Shown: piece after piece, positions 6,135 to 7,847 of the stretch
Position numbering within the stretch: the stretch's first letter is position 1
Layout: each line of letters opens with the position of its first letter
Assembly: GCA_030622375.1 (NCBI GenBank)
Contig: JAUXGC010000054.1
Coordinates: 1-7,847, forward strand
Source of the DNA: Sulfurovum sp.
GTDB lineage: Bacteria; Campylobacterota; Campylobacteria; Campylobacterales; Sulfurovaceae
DNA length: 7,847 nucleotides
Direction of reading: 5' to 3'
Made by a program: the position numbers and the translations under genes
The notes under the pieces: model-generated
The model's database searches: none
What the model was told of the DNA's origin: nothing
Seen by the model: the letters and a program-made list of their open reading frames with translations, nothing else

Positions 6135-6905
6135 ATGACAAGAACTGTATTTATATTTTTAATATCACTTTTCATTATAGGCTGTGGAGGATCTAGTGTA
6201 GATAGATCCAATAGTTTGATTGTGATTGATGCGGGACATGGTGGACATGATAGTGGTGCAGTATGTCAAGGAAAACAAGAAAAAGATGTTGTTTTAGAAA
6301 TTTCCAAGAGGCTAAGGAGAGAGTTTAAAAAAAGTGGATACAGAGTCTATCTAACTAGAGCAAATGATAGGTTTTTAACACTTGGACAACGTACAAGAAT
6401 TGCAGATAAGAAAAATGCAAAAGTGTTTATTTCTGTTCATGCCAATGCCATCTCTAATCGTAGTCGCTTTAATATTGTGGAGGGGATAGAGACTTATTTT
6501 TTGCAAAAAACTAGAGATGCTAGGTCTCAGCGTGTTGCAGCCATAGAAAATGCCGCTGTGTTGAAAGGCACAAATAAATTAAGTAGAAATGTTATCATAG
6601 ATTCCGTACTTAATGGCCCAAAAATTATACAGTCTCATAAGCTTGCTATAGATGTTCAAAATAGTATGGTAAAGCATATTCGCAGTAAATACAGAAATGT
6701 TAAGAATGGTGGTGTAAGACCAGCACCATTTTATGTATTAGTAGGTGCAAGTAGACCTTCTATTCTTGTTGAAGTAGGGTATATTACTAATCCAAAAGAG
6801 CGCAAAAGACTCTTTACCTCAGATTATCAAGAGCGTATTGTAAAAGGTATTGTGGAGGGAGTAGGACGATATATAGACAACAGAAAAAGAGAGGTTGGAT
6901 TTTAA
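6135..6905 (+). CDS. Second N-acetylmuramoyl-L-alanine amidase, predicted lipoprotein, no AMIN domain
   Basis: This is a 256-residue peptidoglycan amidase, a tandem paralogue of the gene upstream. The N-terminus MTRTVFIFLISLFIIGC is a lipoprotein signal with lipobox I-I-G-C, so C17 would be lipidated; the mature N-terminus CGGSSVD has no Asp at +2, which fits outer-membrane sorting under the E. coli rule. After about 10 residues the Amidase_3 domain begins directly, with zinc-ligand candidates H35 (IDAGHGG), E49 (QEKD), H102 (SVHAN) and catalytic E213 (LVEVGYITNP). The helical insert at about 128-170 is kept. By eye the catalytic domain is about 60% identical to that of its neighbour, and the insert about three quarters identical. 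The AMIN domain and Lys-rich linker are absent. All active-site residues remain, so it should be active rather than a decaying copy. A likely role is cell separation or wall remodelling from a membrane-anchored position. Confidence 0.9.
   Translation: MTRTVFIFLISLFIIGCGGSSVDRSNSLIVIDAGHGGHDSGAVCQGKQEKDVVLEISKRLRREFKKSGYRVYLTRANDRFLTLGQRTRIADKKNAKVFISVHANAISNRSRFNIVEGIETYFLQKTRDARSQRVAAIENAAVLKGTNKLSRNVIIDSVLNGPKIIQSHKLAIDVQNSMVKHIRSKYRNVKNGGVRPAPFYVLVGASRPSILVEVGYITNPKERKRLFTSDYQERIVKGIVEGVGRYIDNRKREVGF
6741..6763 (+). repeat. 23-bp direct repeat, copy 2 (in the lipoprotein amidase)
   Basis: This stretch is identical to 5918-5940 in the upstream amidase. A shorter match, CACCATTTTATGT, precedes both copies (5901-5913 and 6724-6736). 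Recombination between them would delete about 820 bp and leave an in-frame AMIN-amidase hybrid. Confidence 0.8.
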
Positions 6906-6971
6906 AGAGTAATTAGTATGTGGAAGCTAACACATATTTGTTTCTGGTAACTATGAATCACTTTTACTCTT
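6905..6971 (+). repeat. Outer inverted repeat after the second amidase
   Basis: AAGAGTAA at 6905-6912 and TTACTCTT at 6964-6971 are perfect 8-bp complements enclosing 51 nt that contain another hairpin. The left arm begins on the last base of the amidase stop codon. The arms may fold into a long stem in the transcript or form a protein-binding dyad just upstream of the next promoter. A chance match in AT-rich DNA is possible. Confidence 0.35.
6915..6943 (+). terminator. Possible weak terminator of the amidase transcript
   Basis: Bases 6915-6922 and 6931-6938 form an 8-bp stem with one G-T wobble (core TATGTG / CACATA) around the 8-nt loop GAAGCTAA. A T-rich stretch, TTTGTTT at 6937-6943, follows at once. 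It lies about 10 nt after the amidase stop, the right place to end the upstream operon before the promoter at 6980-7009. The stem has little GC, so termination may be partial. Confidence 0.4.
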
Positions 6972-6979
6972 CTGCCCAC

Positions 6980-7009
6980 ATGACAAATATAATAAATTAG
7001 TGATACAAT
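6980..7009 (+). promoter_or_regulatory. Sigma70-type promoter for the YtfJ-family gene
   Basis: ATGACA at 6980-6985 (5 of 6 to TTGACA), an 18-nt spacer and TACAAT at 7004-7009 (5 of 6 to TATAAT) make a good promoter. A TG at 7001-7002, one base before the -10, gives the extended -10 form common in Campylobacterota. Transcription would start near 7016, leaving a short leader before the ATG at 7032. Confidence 0.6.
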
Positions 7010-7021
7010 CATACAAAACAC

Positions 7022-7026
7022 AAGGG
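7022..7026 (+). promoter_or_regulatory. Ribosome binding site of the YtfJ-family gene
   Basis: AAGGG at 7022-7026 is 5 nt upstream of the ATG at 7032 and fixes that start. The signal peptide that follows begins at this Met. Confidence 0.6.
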
Positions 7027-7031
7027 TTAAC

Positions 7032-7544
7032 ATGAAGAAAATAATTTTAAGTTTTATTGTATTTATTGGAAGTGCTGTAGCTATAGAGTTGGGAGTTGTG
7101 CCAGATAATGTTATATTGAGTGACAAGAGTGGTGGTAAAATAGATGGTGTGGCTTGGAATTCCAATATGCTTAAAGGAAAAGTACATATACTTTTTTATG
7201 TAGATCCAGATGAAAGAAATCTTAATGAGCCATTATCACAAGCACTAAAAAAACGCCACTTTGATAGAAAAAAATACGCATCTGTAGCAATCATCAATCT
7301 TGCTGCCACATGGTTGCCCAATGTTATTTTGGAGGCAAAACTGAAGTCCAAACAAAAAGAATTCCCAGATACGATTTATGTGAAGGATAAAAAGAAGGTA
7401 CTTGTAAGTAGATGGAATTTAGAAGATAACAATTCTGATATTTTAATCTTTGATAAACAAGGGAAGTTGATCTATAAAAAATTTGGCAAACTTTCAGAAA
7501 AAGAGATTGTGTCTGTCTTGGAACTTATTGAAAAAAATTTATAA
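7032..7544 (+). CDS. Secreted YtfJ-family protein, thioredoxin-like fold without cysteines
   Basis: This 170-residue protein has a Sec signal peptide, MKKIILSFIVFIGSAVA, with a clean A-V-A cleavage site before residue 18, so it should be periplasmic. The rest lines up by eye with E. coli YtfJ as I recall it: GVVPDNVILSDKSG, W42-N-S in AWNSNMLKGKVHILFYVDP, SVAIINLAATWLPN (84-97), a Lys-rich run ending in FPDTIYVKD, RWNL (127-130), and the C-terminal DILIFDKQGKLIYKKFGKLS with the KEIVSVLELIEKNL helix. The family has a thioredoxin-like fold and no settled function. There is no cysteine anywhere in the protein, so thiol-disulfide exchange is excluded. It has its own promoter and is the last forward gene; its stop overlaps the converging transporter gene by 6 nt. 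The family call is good; the role is unknown. Confidence 0.75.
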   Translation: MKKIILSFIVFIGSAVAIELGVVPDNVILSDKSGGKIDGVAWNSNMLKGKVHILFYVDPDERNLNEPLSQALKKRHFDRKKYASVAIINLAATWLPNVILEAKLKSKQKEFPDTIYVKDKKKVLVSRWNLEDNNSDILIFDKQGKLIYKKFGKLSEKEIVSVLELIEKNL

Positions 7545-7554
7545 ATAGTTTTTC
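7530..7554. terminator. AT-rich dyad at the convergent gene ends, possible bidirectional terminator
   Basis: GAAAAA at 7530-7535 and TTTTTC at 7549-7554 are inverted repeats, and between them ATTTATAAAT (7537-7546) is a perfect 10-bp palindrome containing both stop codons. Each strand reads A-run, dyad, T-run, the layout of a bidirectional terminator. The stem contains almost no GC, so efficient termination is doubtful. Confidence 0.25.
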
Positions 7555-7847
7555 TTAAACCATAGATAGTAGAGTGCAAAAAAGAAAAATCCAAATCCTA
7601 AAGTCATAGTGATTATTTCCAAGGAAACACCAAATTTAGAAGCATACCCTATGAAGAGTGCGGTAGTAACATTGGAGAGCATAAAAAACATATCATTATA
7701 GGAGATGACCCTTCCCATATACTTTTGTGCCGTCTCTTCCTGGATGAGCAGATAAGTATATGACCAAAGCGTTGTGATGAAAAACCCGGTGACAAAGAGT
7801 CCCACAAGTGCAAAGTAAAAGTTGTATTCAAGTTGGGACCAAAGTAT
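7539..7847 (-). CDS. Major facilitator superfamily transporter, C-terminal 102 residues (5' end outside window)
   Basis: A minus-strand frame is open from the window edge at 7847 to a TAA formed by 7539-7541. The peptide is strongly hydrophobic and looks like the last two to three transmembrane helices of an MFS carrier: YFALVGLFVTGFFITTLWSY, a loop with ETAQKYMGRVISYND (the G-R-V-x-S signature after a helix end, as in drug or siderophore exporters), FFMLSNVTTALFIGYASKFG, then IITMTLGFGFFFFALYYLWF ending in KKNYL. A GTG at 7803-7805 is an internal codon, not the start, because the frame continues upstream with compatible hydrophobic sequence. Full carriers of this type are about 400 residues, so most of the gene lies beyond the window. 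The substrate cannot be told from this part. It converges on the YtfJ-family gene with a 6-nt overlap. Confidence 0.75.
   Translation of the reverse strand: MLWSQLEYNFYFALVGLFVTGFFITTLWSYTYLLIQEETAQKYMGRVISYNDMFFMLSNVTTALFIGYASKFGVSLEIITMTLGFGFFFFALYYLWFKKNYL

Noticed and set aside
6902..7165. Minus-strand open frame of 87 codons over the gap at 6906-7031
   Set aside because: It runs opposite to the predicted promoter, ribosome binding site and signal peptide of the YtfJ-family gene. Its one hydrophobic segment comes from AT-rich DNA, and nothing in it is recognisable.
7649..7831. Second minus-strand open frame of 60 codons near the window end
   Set aside because: It is out of frame with the transporter reading, which has clear membrane helices and the G-R-V-x-S signature; this frame gives an unstructured mix.

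Overview
The window looks like a chromosomal piece of a Campylobacterota (former Epsilonproteobacteria) genome, most like the Sulfurovum/Sulfurimonas group. The DNA is AT-rich. The order pyrH - rpoZ - spoT - tyrS - nitronate-monooxygenase-like gene - AMIN/amidase gene is the order I recall from Helicobacter pylori (HP0777 down to HP0772) and Campylobacter jejuni. The genus is an inference; the phylum-level call is fairly safe.

Layout. Bases 1-135 hold the end of pyrH (UMP kinase). After a 77-nt gap with two small hairpins comes a tight forward cluster: rpoZ (RNA polymerase omega), spoT/rel (ppGpp synthetase/hydrolase, TTG start, 6 nt after the rpoZ stop and in the same frame), tyrS (tyrosyl-tRNA synthetase), a flavin-dependent nitronate monooxygenase/FabK-like oxidoreductase starting on the last base of tyrS, and a periplasmic N-acetylmuramoyl-L-alanine amidase with an AMIN domain. 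A second, shorter amidase follows 52 nt later. It keeps the whole catalytic domain but has a lipoprotein signal in place of the AMIN domain. A 126-nt gap (6906-7031) with nested inverted repeats and a good sigma70-like promoter then leads to a small secreted YtfJ-family protein. The last gene is on the minus strand: the C-terminal end of a major facilitator superfamily transporter, running off the window and overlapping the YtfJ-family gene tail to tail by 6 nt.

How the genes fit together. The first part is a housekeeping growth cluster: pyrimidine nucleotide supply, the omega subunit, the alarmone enzyme and a tRNA synthetase, with close spacing that suggests co-transcription and translational coupling. 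The amidases act in the periplasm on septal peptidoglycan. The tandem amidase pair is the most distinctive part of the window. I see no CRISPR array, tRNA, rRNA, insertion sequence or phage gene, and I found no convincing undescribed multi-gene system. The observations worth following up are the amidase duplication, the same-frame rpoZ/spoT junction with a TTG start, a cysteine cluster in the oxidoreductase, and the structured intergenic regions.
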